Shown: positions 47,997 to 61,139 of the stretch, piece after piece | How the letters are laid out: each line of letters begins with the position of its first letter | Numbering within the stretch: position 1 is the first letter of the stretch | Source: Acorus gramineus | Lineage: Eukaryota > Streptophyta > Magnoliopsida > Acorales > Acoraceae | Assembly (NCBI GenBank): GCA_030737835.1 | Contig: CM060856.1 | Coordinates: 17,587,116-17,651,115, forward strand | Reading direction: 5' to 3' | Length of the DNA stretch: 64,000 nt | Made by a program: the position numbers and the translations under genes | Notes under the pieces: generated by a model | The model's input: the letters and a program-made list of their open reading frames with translations, nothing else | Told to the model about the DNA's origin: nothing | Databases searched by the model: none

Positions 47997-50900
47997 CTAA
48001 ATTAGTTCAAGGAACAATGCTTCTTGCTTGCTGGTGAGGCCTAGCTCACTTAGAGACAACCCACTTTCAACATCACTGAAGGCACGCCGGGGGAATGGCC
48101 TCACCTGTTCATGCAAAAGGGGAGCATAAGCTTTATATGAACAACATAAAGTGTAATGTGAAATCATGAGAGTACTAACCCAAAACTTCCATTTAAAACT
48201 GTTATTTGACATGAATTTGTTCGATTTATTCAAAGATGCATTGCTAAGACCATCCAATGAAGAAAAAATCATCAATAGAATGATAGTCATGTGCAGTGGA
48301 AGTTATAAGAAGTCCTTTAAATCGTACAAGGAACTGACTGATGAAAGGGCCACTTGTGGAACTTAATTTGTTTGAAGGTAACATTTGCTTCATTCATACA
48401 AGAGAACATTGTCTGGATATCAACATCCACCAATACCACTAATTTTACACTAGGTGCACATTCACTGAGGTGATTCTCAAAGAAAACCCCCATTAAAAAA
48501 CAAATTATCCTTTGCAAAGAAAATGGATTGCATAATTTGATAAGATATATAGAATTCTTAAGATATTGTATTTTTTATGTTGGAAAATCTAATAGGTGGT
48601 GAAAACTGAAAAGGGAAGAATTGCCCTTTGATGGGCATCCACGGGGAAAAACACGCTATGAGAGAAAAATAAGCATGGATATAGCTCACAAATCTGCAAT
48701 CACAAGCTTGCAGGAGATTTCAACTAATACACAATGCCATAGCAACCTTCCTGAAATTATGTTGCTAACCTATCCAGTGAATACACCACTAAACCTGAAT
48801 TTGTCAAAAGATATATTCATCGCTCTCTCAACCCTACAAAAATGGAATGCTAATGTTTGATAATTGAGTCATTCTGATGCTTAATCACGGTCATCCTATG
48901 GACATGTTTTTTGCTTTTTAAAATACATACTTAAACCGGAGCATCAAGGTCACATGATTTGGAACAAGGTAATCTTTGGATATTATATTATATAAATTTG
49001 TAATGCATATAAGAAATTATATATATTTCTACTAATATATTTTGATGAGCCAAGAAGCACATTATCCAGGCAATCAATTAACGACCGATGCTACATATTG
49101 TGACTCCCCTGAAATGGCTGGGATCACAGTATCACACCATGCGTATCATTATCCATACTTTAATTTGATCCACTCATCCAAAAAAAGATGGAACACTGAA
49201 TTGTACAAAGATATCAGCCACTGGCAAATGACAGCAATGGAGTATGCAATCTATGTGGTGCAGAATTGGAAAATAGAGAGCATCTTTTATTTAAATGCCC
49301 CTTTAGTGCTCAGATTTGGGGAAAAGTTGGTCCTTGGCTCATGATATTATTGCAAAAATCTGAAGGACATATGAGAGTGGTCCCAGCACAGGAGAAAAAG
49401 AAGCAATTGTAGCAACAAATCAAAATTTCAAAGGTTCATCCCCCATGCCGTATGTTGAAGTACATAGCTATCCCGCAATGGGTGCGCATCCTTCAAAGGT
49501 TAAGAGTGAAGAGAATAATTAGGGAGAAATTTCCAACTCTTCTTAAATCTTGGAAGAAGGGGCTTCTTGGGGAGGAGGAATCATCTACAACTATAGGGAA
49601 AAAAATGATTTGGGTTGTGAGTCCACCACCCTCAAAGTTTCTTTTCTGATGCAAGGTCATCCTTGCATTGAAGGTGGTTTCACCTTGTCTTGTTTAATTA
49701 GTATCTTCCTTTTATGCTTCGCACCTTTCGGAGATCCCTTGTCTCCCTTTTTTCTCTTTTCTTTTTTTTTTTGTTTGGGGGGGGGGGGGGGGGTGGTAAG
49801 CAACAACATAAAATAAAATAAGATTGCTTTTTTTCAAAATAAAATAAAATAAACAACGACATGACAGCCACAGGGCAATCCAATGCCATCTCATTCAAAT
49901 TTAGCCACAGGGCACTCCAATGCCCTCTCATTCAAATTTCAAAATACTCTCATGTGACGATCAAGACCGCGAGTAATAACTTAGACTGCTAATGGAATTC
50001 CTAGTGGGGTGAATCATTTCTCTCAGATTTTATTCACAATTTTAAGGAACATGTATCATTTATGTTTGTAGTTCATTTATATAAGTGATTATTTTCTCCC
50101 TCTTTCTCTAGACAAGAGAGTGCTTCCACCTGACTTTACACCACCATTGGTAACGAGATATTGAAGACACATCAACAAAAAATATCTCCACAATGTAAGG
50201 ATTCTGACCTAAATCCTTTTATACATGTTCTTCCAAATAAGTGAATGGCTCATTCCTTTCTTCCCTTTTCCGCTTTGAGTGAGTCAAAGAAAAACAAAAC
50301 TAGGAAGATTGGTAGGAATCCTACCACCAATATATATATTAAATATACTCGGAGGTACTGTACTACTGCAGATGTAATAATTGAAGATAACAACCTAATG
50401 ACTGATCAAGCTAAGGAAATAAAAGAGAGAGAGAGAGAGAGAGATTACCAATCGGTAGGTGCTAGGTTTGAACCCCCTGCCAACATCTATAAAGTCAAAA
50501 AGGGACTGCACAAAGAAGTACAATTTTATAATAAGATACAGAAGAAAGAGAGAGCCATTTGCCCCCCAAAAAAAAAGATTTAAGGTGGTGATTAAAAAAA
50601 ATCAATTTTCAGTGTTGGCATTACAAGATCTACCTGAAGCTTGTCAGACTTAAGAAACCGACGTCCACGCCGGCTTCCATCAGGCATCCGAATGAGAAGT
50701 GTTACAGCACTTTCATCATCCGAAGCAGGTTCTTGAGGAAGGGAAGCCTGTTTTGCAGCAATCTGTCTTTCAAGTTCCTAAAATCCAGATAAAATTTATA
50801 TTAAAAAAAATAAAGTGAGGAATTGGACTTAATTGGATTTAGTTGAATTTTACATGTAACCTTCCATGACAAGTGAGTGAATAGCAATAAGGTTTTGAGA

Positions 50901-53900
50901 TGGAATGTCTGCATAATTCTAAGATAGATAAAATAATGGAGAGCAGTTCACCAAGTCAAAGAAAAACATGAGCCATGGGGCAATGCTTTCATGGACCAAC
51001 AATTATGCTAAAACCACTTCTATTGAGAGCATTGAGATGGATTTAAACGAAGAAACAACTGGAAATTATCTTTTCGTCAAAGGAAGCTTCTTGTGTTAGA
51101 GACTCAGATTGCACTCAATCTAATTTGAGATAGGGGTCACAAGATTGATAGCAGAATACAAGGAGGTGGCAACATCAATCCCCTAATTCCAAGCCAGGTC
51201 ATTTCCATGTAAAAGGTGTGGCTAAGTCCCTAAGGTCATTTCTTATGAATTATGAGGTTGTGGCTTTGCAAAATCCAACATCTCATCTTTATCCAACACC
51301 AATACAAAAGTGCAAAACAACTACACAAGAGGAAACATCACATTATATTGCGGTAGAGAAAGTATGTCTATGCATGACAATCTCCAAAAGCAAGTCAGCA
51401 CAACAATATTGTAAGATGCAAGCAGTTCAATCATGCCATGGAACTTATGAAGAATATTATGTGGCCTAGATGAAACAAGCTCAAACAAACTGAAACAAGA
51501 TGAAACACGCTCAGAAAAAAAGAAGAAAAAAGGATGAAACAATCTCAAACCAGATGCAAGGACTTTAGATTACATTTGAACTCTGCTGCACAAGATATAT
51601 ATTTATAATGATTGGCTGAGTATCAGAATTAGAATGCATCCAAGTTATGTTATATGAACGTTTGCACTCCAAGGCATATAAATCAGATATAAACATATTG
51701 CATATCTTTAGTGTGAATGTAATCTGAATTGACATATGCCCATGTATTATATTGATGAAAAAAAAATGATTTCTATCTAAAATTATAACAGCAATAAGAA
51801 GTTGTATGAAGATGTTTCCTTTCTCATATTTTAAAATACACAGGGTTTTTTTAGAAATGCAATATCATAAAATAATTGGCAGTACCTCTTCCTCAAGCAA
51901 TTTTCTATGGGCCTCTTCTTCTAAAAGCTTTTGTTTTTCACGCGCGGCTTCTATTGCTGCAGCTTCTTCTAACAGGCGGCGTTCTTCTTCTTCGACAGCC
52001 TTTAATTCTTTTTCCCTGTCAGCTTGCAGTGCTGCATGATATTCATCGTCCTGCAAAGTTAATTTTTATCATCAATCTATCTCCAAAAAAATGTCCAGCT
52101 CCATAATGCCATATAACAGTAATGCTCTAAATAAAAAAAAAAGACTAACTTGCTGTTCCCGTAGTAGGCGCTGAGCTGCCAGTGTGGGTGATGGTTGACG
52201 AGGTGGTATAACTGAGGGGTAAATACCTGCATTCCTATCCAAACCACGTGATGGATATGCATAATGATATGCAGAACTTTCAGGAATTCCACCAAACATG
52301 GCAGCTTCAAGCATGACGGCTTCATCACGTTCTATTGATGAGAGGCCTCCCCACTGTTTTACAATAGAAACAATACAACCAATCATCGTATTGATCAATA
52401 TTGTGTGAAGCTTCATCTATCTTAAAACAATTTATAGGCAAATGTCTGAAGTCTGAAGTGTAGATACCTCATAGGATTGGAATGCATCACCATTCTGCAA
52501 GGAATGACTACTGATATCATTTGATATGTGGTCTGATGGTGGGTCATCTTGCATGTCTACAGCTTCTTTTGAAGGTTCAATAGCACCAGAATTGGTACGC
52601 CTGGGCCTGTTTCTAACTAATGGCTGTTCATCAACATCTTCATCTTCTTCATGAACAAATATGTCTCCTGATTCAATGTTTATCGTGCTAGGACCGCCCT
52701 TATCAGATGAAACAACCCCTTGCCTCCAAAAGGGAAGGATGACATGTCAGGCATCAGAAAGACAAGCACCCATGCACATACAAATACATGTTCATGCATC
52801 ACATTCCATGGCATGTCTTTTGGGCAGTTCAAAAATTAAAGTAAGGCCACAATTATATGGAGGAGATCAAAAGATGTACACCTTTTGTCAGATGCAGTCA
52901 TTATTCCTTGCTCTTCTACACCAGAGGAACTGGCAGGTCCCTTATCTTTTAATCCACCTAGTCCTTCCACTTCACGCAAAGCTTTCTCTTCTTCAGCTGT
53001 CTGAAAAGGATATGCTAATTGGACTTAGAAACACACATGGTAAGCATAATCAGATGGAAACAAACATGTACTGAAGTAAACCTTTAATGACAGTGAAACT
53101 GCATGTGCAAGGTAAGCATCATTCGTGGCTGGAGGCTGCTGATTGATCTGGACACCTGGAGAGTCCTACATAAAAATAAAATGGATATAGAAATCACATA
53201 TAACATCGGAGTCTCAAGTCAAAACAAATGGAAAAAAAAATTTAAATTAATGTTCCAAAGTAGTATTATTTACATTGGAATTGCTGAACAGCCCATCTGA
53301 GTATCTTTCTTCAACCTCCATCTTTGAAGCCTCAATAGCAGCTTGGATCATTTGCTCTTCAATATCATTGCTGTAGTCTGTCGCAGTATCTATTTGACAG
53401 ACACTACGTTCAGCAAGTTTCTGATAAAATTGATCATCCAAGACATGATTTCATTTCTATCAAGCTCACCAGTAGTGTTGGCAACAGGCGCAACTGGCAG
53501 GTCTTCATCTTCATCATCAGCAATAACCACATTTCCATGAATATCTGGTCCATATTCAGTTGATTCTCCAGTAATGTCCTCAATTCTAGGCCCTTGACCT
53601 AAATGATCTGATTGGCCACTGCCATCCTTGAAATCTATGGGGATCTCTCTCACTTCTCTAGGATGAGAAACAAATGGTCCTCGGGTATTGAAATCATCAG
53701 AACCTCTACGATCAAATAAACTCTGAGGAAAATTAGGATCCAGAATTGAAAAGGGGTTAAAAACACTAGAAGCTGATGGAAATGGCCGAGGAAATTCATG
53801 AGGTTCAACAACTGGTTCATCTATGACCATCAATTCATCCTCTGGTGGAACTGAAACAGGAGCATGTCGTTCACTGCACAATTTAACAATTTAGATTAAT

Positions 53901-56900
53901 ATCAATAAATTAATATTAAAAATTAAAATCTACCGAAGGATCCATGTATAAAAACTTAATGACAGATGAAAATAGTAAACCAAGTTTTAAAAAAGAGGCA
54001 ACATACTTGATGTTATCCCCTTCACTGAAGTGTGCATTCACAGCAGCATTCAAATCACCACCGTGCTCCTGTTTAACAGACAGATGTAAAGACATAATGG
54101 AAAATAATATTAATAAAATAACACGACAAAATTCAAATTTTGAGGAATGACAGACTGGGAGTCTCTAAATCAAAGAAACCATATTATGAAAAAAGAAATA
54201 TACAAAGTAAATAATCCAAAACAAACACTAGTTCACTTAACAGTAAACATTTGAAAATTAGCAAAACTAGAAAGAAGCTTTTTTTTGTATAAACGGCAGG
54301 CAGTCGCCTTAATTATATTCAATAAGAGAGAACCTAAGTAGGGGTACAATATAAGAAAGAAAAAACAATAGACATGAATGTCCCCGGTAGAAAAGAACTC
54401 TATGGGGGACAAACTAAGCGGCTTTTCCTAGATCAAAAAGGAAACCCCCGAGTACAAAACAGACCCCGCTCCCGCATAGAATCTCCCCCATTCTTGAATG
54501 CACCTGATGGCCAACTCCCAAATATTTTATGCATAGGGGGGTGGACCCACTGAACATAACGTGGTTCCTCATCAATCAAGTAGACCAAACCACCGCTGGA
54601 ACAAAGGACTGCGAGATCTTACCCCAGATGCCTCTGTCCCCCGGCTTCCTCAGCTTCTTCCCCGACTCCTAAAACAACTCGAACAAAGAGAAACTAACAT
54701 CCATCCCGGTGGCCATTGGCCAAGTTGAGCCACCTCCACACACACCTGACCGTCAGGCAATGAATGAATAGATGCTCCACCGATTCAGCCTCCTCCCTAG
54801 ATAGAACACAAGTCATGTCCATATTCGGTAGCCACCTCGCGATGCAGGTCTTTGTCAAGCTCCTTCGCAGGGGCATAGTCCACATGAAAGCCTTACCTTT
54901 AAGTGGGCCTATGCAACGCCACATCTCCTTGTGCCTCTGGGCTGTAACGATGGTGATTGTCCTCTCTCCTCAATCAAACATAGCAATTGCAAACCGAGAA
55001 CCCCTCCCTCCGCTTAGGCCTCCACACAATTGTATCCCTCCCACTAGGAATCAGGATGGTTCCTTGTGGCTCCTCCAACAATGACAAGTAAATGGCAGTC
55101 TCATCATCGTGTAGATTTCTCCTCATTTGGATCTCACAAAAGCTAGTATCCCCCCTCCTTGACCAAAAGTGAGAAATCCCTCCATCTTTATCCAACGCAA
55201 TCTAGAATATCCTCGGTAGTCTCTCACGTAACGAAGAGCCCCCCAGTCAATCATCATGCCAGAAACGAATCACATCACCCCCTCCAAGCTCCCACCTAAT
55301 TGCTATAGAAACATCTGAGATAGAAAGAATGCCCTTCCACAGCTTGGATATTTTGTAGGAAAGACTCGGGAATATGTCGATTGAGTGGCAAATATATTTC
55401 TCCTGAACCATTCTGGCCCACAACAACTCCGGGTTCGACAACCATCTCCACAGCCACTTAGATGGGGAGATTTGTCAAAACCGCTTGAAGAACAGTGATT
55501 TTACCTCCAAAGATCAGAAACCTGCTTTTCCACCCCTCTTGTCTTTTTTCAAAATGGCTTACCAGTGACGTCCACTCCGCTTTCAGTAAGCAACCCAGAT
55601 GAAGTGGAAGACCCACATGGCGGACTAAAAGATGTAGCACTCTACAAGAAAGAATAACCGCCAGTCTTTCTAAACTCTTACTAAAATTGATTTGGAGGCC
55701 TGACAACAACTCTAAACAGTTACAAACAAATTTCACCCCCTTGACTGAGACCTCATCTATTGCACATAAAATAATAGTGTCGTCCGCACATTGAACATGG
55801 GATATGGTCATATGGAGCCATCCTAAGCTGTGCATTGCAGACCAGTCACCCAACCTTCCAAAACGATCATCTTCATCACCCTACTAAATGGGTTCGCCAC
55901 TATCACAAAGAGGAGGGGTGAAAGAGGGTCACCTTATGGAAGACCTTTATTTAGGTGGAAGAAAAAGCAAGGTCTACCACTAACTAGCAATCGAAGCTTT
56001 GCCCAATGACACACAAGGCTTAACCATCTGAATTCAGTCAGGCTCAAAACCATGACAACTGAGGAGGTGGAAAAGAAAGTCTCAGTTTACATTGTCATAG
56101 GCTTTCACAAAGTCAAGTCAGAATCCCTTTCCTCCTATCTCAATTCACCATAGTAATACACTCTTGGACCGCCCTAAATTCATTCTAAAGAAACCTCCCT
56201 GGAATGAATGTCAAATAAGTATCATCAACCAAATGCTCAATGACTCCCTTAATCCTATTGGCAAGGACCTTGAAAATCATCTTGTAACACCCATTGACTA
56301 AGTCAATCGGTCTAAAATCTCCAATCTCAATCACACCTTCCTTCTTCAGAATCAACACAAAGAAAGTGGCATTCAAACCTCCTGTTCACTAAGAGGAGTG
56401 AAAAAAACTCACCAAAACATGTACATAACATCAACCTTTACTAACTCCCAGAACTCCAAAAAGAAGCGTAACCTGAACCCATTCGGACCAGGGCTTTGTC
56501 TGCCTCTGCATCAAAACTGCAACTTTTACCTCCTTATCGAAGCAACAAATATATCTCCAACCTCGGTAGACAATGAGAAGGGATGCAGCCCAGCTCCTCA
56601 TCGAGCTAAAGAGGGCGAGCCCCTCTTTTTCTCAGAGGCTCTGGACAAGTGGTCCACTAAAGCCACCTGAATATCCTGCATCTGGTCCAACTAATTCTCT
56701 CCCACCTACAATCTGTCTATCCTACCGGATTTTTCTTCGTTGGTTAGCTACTTTGTGCAAAAGTTGTGTTATCGTCACCCTCTTTCAGCACACTGCCCTC
56801 GATCTGAACCTCCATTCCACCTCTTCCCTCCTGATAATTAACATCCATTCGCACTGGAGGCAAGACCGAACCTCTCTGTCTCATCTAAAAGCAGTCCCAC

Positions 56901-59900
56901 CTCCTCCCAACTATCAAAACCGCCAATCTGCTCCTCAAGGACCTTCTTTCTTTCACTGTGATTGCGAATTTCCACTTTGTTCCAGCTTTTCAAGGTCAGG
57001 TTAAGCCGTTTGAGCTTGAAAGCCATCCTTTCGCTTCAGATTAACCCAGAGTCTCCGCCTGCCATGACTCAGCAACTATCTCACCATGTCTCGAAGCAAA
57101 ACAAGGCTGGCCTCATCACTATGCCCCCTCCCATCAAGACAAGAGGGGAGTGATCCGAGCACATCCGTGGTAGGCCTTTGAGACAACATAGCTAGAATGC
57201 CTCCTTCCACTCCGAGTTAATCAAACCCCAATCCAATCTTGCTAAAGAAGGTACCTCCCACAAATTACTCCATGCGAAGCAGTGGTTGGAAAGAATGTCT
57301 GTAAGCCCTTCTTTTACAATCTAATTTAAGAAATCCACCGTTGTTGTAGAGATTGTTCCCTCCCTGTTTCGATCTTCGGCAAACCTAGTGACATTAAAGT
57401 CTCCAAGAATGCACCACAGGCGACTCCACCTAAGGCTAGTATGACTGAGCCCCAACCACATCCTCTCCCTCTCCGAATCAGCATGGGGACCATATACCTA
57501 AGAACATAACCATCTCCAATGTGACTCCCTGTTGTCCAGCACCACTGAGATGGAGAAATTCCCAGTTGATGAATCCAGCTTTTCCCAAACCCTCTCATCC
57601 AACAAAATAATGATAGCCCCCGAAGCTTCCTCTACTAGTTTAAAGAAAATCTGAAAAATTTCTACCGCTAATCGCCCGAATATCACTCAGCAAAACCATT
57701 TCCATCTTAGATTCTTGGATGCAACACAAAGAAATTTTGTGATTCACTATATGCTTCTTCACTACCGACTTCTTCCTAGGGTCATTAAGACCCTTAATGT
57801 TCCAACCTAGACAGTTCATCAGAAAAACAAATGAACACCCCTGGCACCACCCCTGGACGCCCAATCAAACGTCCACACCTCAACACCCGCCTCCACGGCT
57901 GCCTTTATTTGTGGTATATGAACAAAAAATAAATAAATAAAAAGTGATCCAACGGCTAGCTCACAACAGGATCATAGCACTGGAAAACATTCTTCATAGA
58001 AGCCAGATAAAGGTTTTTTTTTTTTTTTTGAATAAGGATAGAAACTTTTATTAATTAAAAGCCCCCGAACAAAGGAGACGAGGGATCTCCAAATAGTTAC
58101 AAATTGTGCGATTTGAGGAAATCCCAAATCGTAGTAATGAGAAGATAAATTGAATCACTTCCTCGTGAACCAAAATGGATCCATAACTGTGGTAGGATTA
58201 TCTTCTTGTAGGATCATTTTCACCCAATCCATGAGCAAGAATGAAATATGCGTCCAAGTGTTTTCCACGTACACCCTCTTACTTTGAGATAGACACTCAT
58301 TTCGCATCAACCAAATACTCCAACAAACCGCATGAAGAATGAATAACTGAAATTTAGCCATATTACTACGGTCCCCTTTTTTCTTTCTATGACGGAATAG
58401 CTCCCACATTTCATCAATATTAAGGAAATTACATGACGAACCAATCGCTTTCCCAACCAATCCCCAAATCAATAAAACAAATGGACATGTAAAGAACAAA
58501 TATTCCCTATCCTCCTTGGCACCACCACATAGCACACATGAAGTATCACTGTTGGGAAACCATTTTGCCCTATTAACCTTGGTTAGCACTTTATTTATGG
58601 AGAGAAGCCACATAAAAGCTCTGGTTTTCAGAGGCGCTAGAGAACTCCAAATAAGGATATGGTTGTTAGCAGTCAGGATTGGAGATGATACTTTGTTGAT
58701 CTTCCGATAAAAGGTTTTCATTGTTGTTAGCAGTCAGGATTGGAGATGATACTTTGTTGATCTTCCGATAAAAGGTTTTCACTGAGAACCCAAGAAGAGG
58801 TGCCAATTTCCATTTTACCACATCCTCATCTTCCGGTTTTAACTCCACACCTTGTAGAAGATCCACAAGATTTGTAAATTCCATTGCTTCGACATCATTT
58901 AAATTTCGGCGCAACCGAGGACACCAAATGATAGAATTAACCACACAAGTAAAAGAGTCACATATCAAGTCATCCACATTATATGCCACCCAGATTAGAT
59001 TAGGACAAATACTAGCCGGAGACGCACCACGGAGCCAAGGATCTTTCCAGAATTTAGTTTCAACTCCATTTCCCGGAATGAAAATTGAATCTTCTTTAAT
59101 TGCATCCGCACTCTTGAGAATGTCCTTCCAAATTTTGGATAGAGCAGCTCTAGAATGAGGAATTAACTCCAATCGCGAGCATATCTTGTAATATTTCTCT
59201 CTAATAAAGCAAATCCACAACGAATTTGCCTAAATTGTAGGTACGTGTAGCCAGATAAAGGTTATAAGTGGAGACTACGCATTTGCCTAAATCATCTTCA
59301 AATTCAACCAAGCAAGCGCAAAATTGAATTATGGTCATAACGAATGATCTACATTGTAGAGTACCTTTAAAATTACAAACCCAGAAGGTAAAAAAAATCA
59401 TAAATAAATTACTCTTGCATGATTGAGTACGATTCCAAAATCCAAAGCCTGCAAATTCTCAGTGTATGTTTTTCACTAAAGGTTCCAGAAGCCATTATGT
59501 ACACATGTAAATTCACCTCCATATATAAAATTAATAAAGAATTCATAGAAGATCAACACCAACTTAGACAAATTAACATCTAATAGCATACTGCATGATT
59601 CAAACGGTTTAAAAATGAATCACTGAAAATAAACATCCAGTGAAGCAAAATTTTATGTTTGATAAATATTTCGGGGTTTCTTGCAATATTAAATTAACAC
59701 AAGTCTGGAATAGTTTCACAACTCGTACAACCGATTTCAGATGATCACAACCGAAGTTCTTCAAAAAATTCAAACTGGTTCCATAAAAAGGAGTTCCCTG
59801 TTAATGCCGTCACAATCCAAACAACTACTGAAATCGCCACACACAAAACCAAATTTCACAAACAATGAAATCAGAATTTAAAAACAAAAAAACCTAGGTT

Positions 59901-60054
59901 CATTCATCCCAGGAGATTCACATCCAGTAACCTCCCCCGAAACCCTAACGGAATTCGATCGAAACAGTACCTCCAGCTTCTGCAGAGCGACCGCCTCGGA
60001 AGCTCCAGTGATGCTGATGAAGGTCTCGATCGCGTCTTGTGTGGCTCTCGCCAT
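47997..60054 (-). CDS. PUX8: Plant UBX-domain protein, PUX8/SAY1-like
   Basis: Eleven exons fit in phase: 59971-60054, 54007-54068, 53470-53873, 53274-53389, 53082-53165, 52882-53000, 52468-52723, 52150-52353, 51886-52050, 50634-50777, 47997-48104 (581 residues). [42 protein letters not shown] is a UBA-like domain. Two ubiquitin-interacting motifs follow ([24 protein letters not shown]), then the [15 protein letters not shown] segment. A charged coiled coil (about 425-500) leads to the UBX domain with [19 protein letters not shown] and, in the last exon, the RPFPRRAF loop that binds CDC48/p97. Family members link ubiquitinated cargo to CDC48. The UBX middle (about 19 residues, SLFDFI...TYRL in relatives) should come from an exon between 48105 and 50633. 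I could not find it, so the gene may be damaged or the exon diverged. Two LINEs occupy intron 1. Assignment to PUX8 is by overall match. Confidence 0.85.
49040..49800 (+). mobile_element. 3' fragment of a LINE inside the UBX gene, antisense to it
   Basis: A plus-strand frame gives [20 protein letters not shown] followed by [12 protein letters not shown], the zf-RVT zinc-binding end of a plant L1 LINE. Frames downstream are interrupted. The reverse transcriptase and endonuclease are absent. A G-run near 49778-49792 and A-rich tails follow. It sits in the interval where the missing UBX exon is expected. Confidence 0.6.
54279..57990 (-). mobile_element. L1-type LINE, ORF2 remnant, in intron 1 of the UBX gene
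   Basis: Read on the minus strand from the right: an endonuclease start [20 protein letters not shown] with IQESKM (about 57720-57822); reverse transcriptase with [22 protein letters not shown] (56185-56376) and the catalytic CADDTI (about 55760-55790); then zf-RVT with [16 protein letters not shown] and [15 protein letters not shown] (54694-54924). The 3' end is a T-run at about 54279 on the plus strand. ORF1 is absent, so the copy is 5'-truncated at about 57.9-58.0 kb. Several frameshifts and stops separate the domains, so it is dead. It has the same orientation as the host gene. Confidence 0.85.
58016..59248 (-). mobile_element. Second LINE, 5'-truncated 3' end, with target duplication
   Basis: The insertion is bounded by the perfect 15-bp repeat AGCCAGATAAAGGTT (58001-58015 and 59249-59263) and has its 3' poly-A (T-run on plus) at about 58012-58030. 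The minus frames encode [20 protein letters not shown] and [20 protein letters not shown], then [20 protein letters not shown] (zf-RVT). An internal 63-base tandem repeat (about 58662-58720 and 58725-58783) shifts the frame. Only the region after the reverse transcriptase remains. The clean duplication implies a fairly recent insertion. Confidence 0.85.
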
Positions 60055-60758
60055 TGAAGAATCCAAACAAAATCTTTTTCCAATTGAAATCGGGCTCCTA
60101 TCAGAGCTTCTTCTTCCAACTTTTCCTTTGAAAAAGCAATCGGTGATTCAAGACTTTGTATTCAAGAAAGATAGTAGATACAGGGATGTTCTGGACAAAA
60201 CACCCGAGTGTAGTTAACGATTTTCATCGGACGGTGCAGGTTCTTCCACGTTCGATGATGAGGGATAAGTTGCGTGAAGATCGTTTGATTGGTATTTTTT
60301 TTGGTAGATCCATCAATCAGACGGAGGGAATTTGCTAAACGCAAACCTGGTGTAGAGAAGATGAGTGCGGGTTCGAGTGTAGTTGACGATGTTTGGTGGT
60401 GGCGTCGTACGCCTCCATTACTTGGCGCGTGTTGCGGGAGAGGAGGGGGGGCTCGTTCGTGCTGACGCTCTTTCACGTATAACGCACGTGCTTCGAGGAT
60501 ATGTTTCACGTTTAATGCACGTGCTCAAAAATAACTTATCACTTTTGTTATACATAAAAATTTGGATAAAAATATCCATTCTTATTCTAATTTTAAAATG
60601 AAAACAAATAAATTTTGTTTTCAAAAAATTTTACAATACCTTTTAACTCCACTCTTGGACAAATGTATAAATAAATTTGATATTTTATTTTAAAAATTTT
60701 ATTTATCGTCAAATAAACATTAAAAGTGTAAAACAGGTAATTCAATATAGAGCAGTAA
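60055..60758. other. 5' leader and promoter region of the UBX gene, up to the Harbinger element
   Basis: The minus-strand gene starts at 60054, so this is its leader and promoter. A CACGTG-bearing stretch (about 60486-60525, with GCACGTGC twice) lies about 0.45 kb upstream. An in-frame ATG at 60066 would add four residues (MDSS). I prefer 60054 because relatives start at MAR/MAT. No other gene is seen. Confidence 0.5.
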
Positions 60759-61139
60759 GTCCCCGTTTGTATTGTAGAATAAGAATGGTTTAAGGATGGT
60801 ATAAGGTGGGATAAGAATAGGTAGGGGGAATTAGGTGTTTGTTTAAAGGGTATTGGTTGGAATTACTATGCCAATATAAATGAGTATAAGAGAGTATAAC
60901 AATTCTAAGTTATCCTTCGGATAAGCTATACTAAGTTTATCTATTCCTATGGATAAGTGGGACCCACCTCACATCAAATCAAAAAATAAAAAAGGGAAGG
61001 CAATGACGTCGTCAAAAAGCTTTAAGCACAACACATATTCTTCTTCATCTACACCCACTGGCCACTGAGCATGAATCACCACTGAAATCCATTTTTAAAT
61101 CAACCCCCTCTTTGATTTCAGACCCCCCTCACCGATTTC

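Noticed and set aside
50455-50500. tRNA-like phrase AGGTTTGAACCCCCTGCC
   Set aside because: Only a T-loop-like word is present. No acceptor stem or anticodon arm can be built around it.
54279-58015. LINE frames as host genes within intron 1
   Set aside because: All recognisable pieces belong to one LINE ORF2 (endonuclease, reverse transcriptase, zf-RVT) in broken frames.
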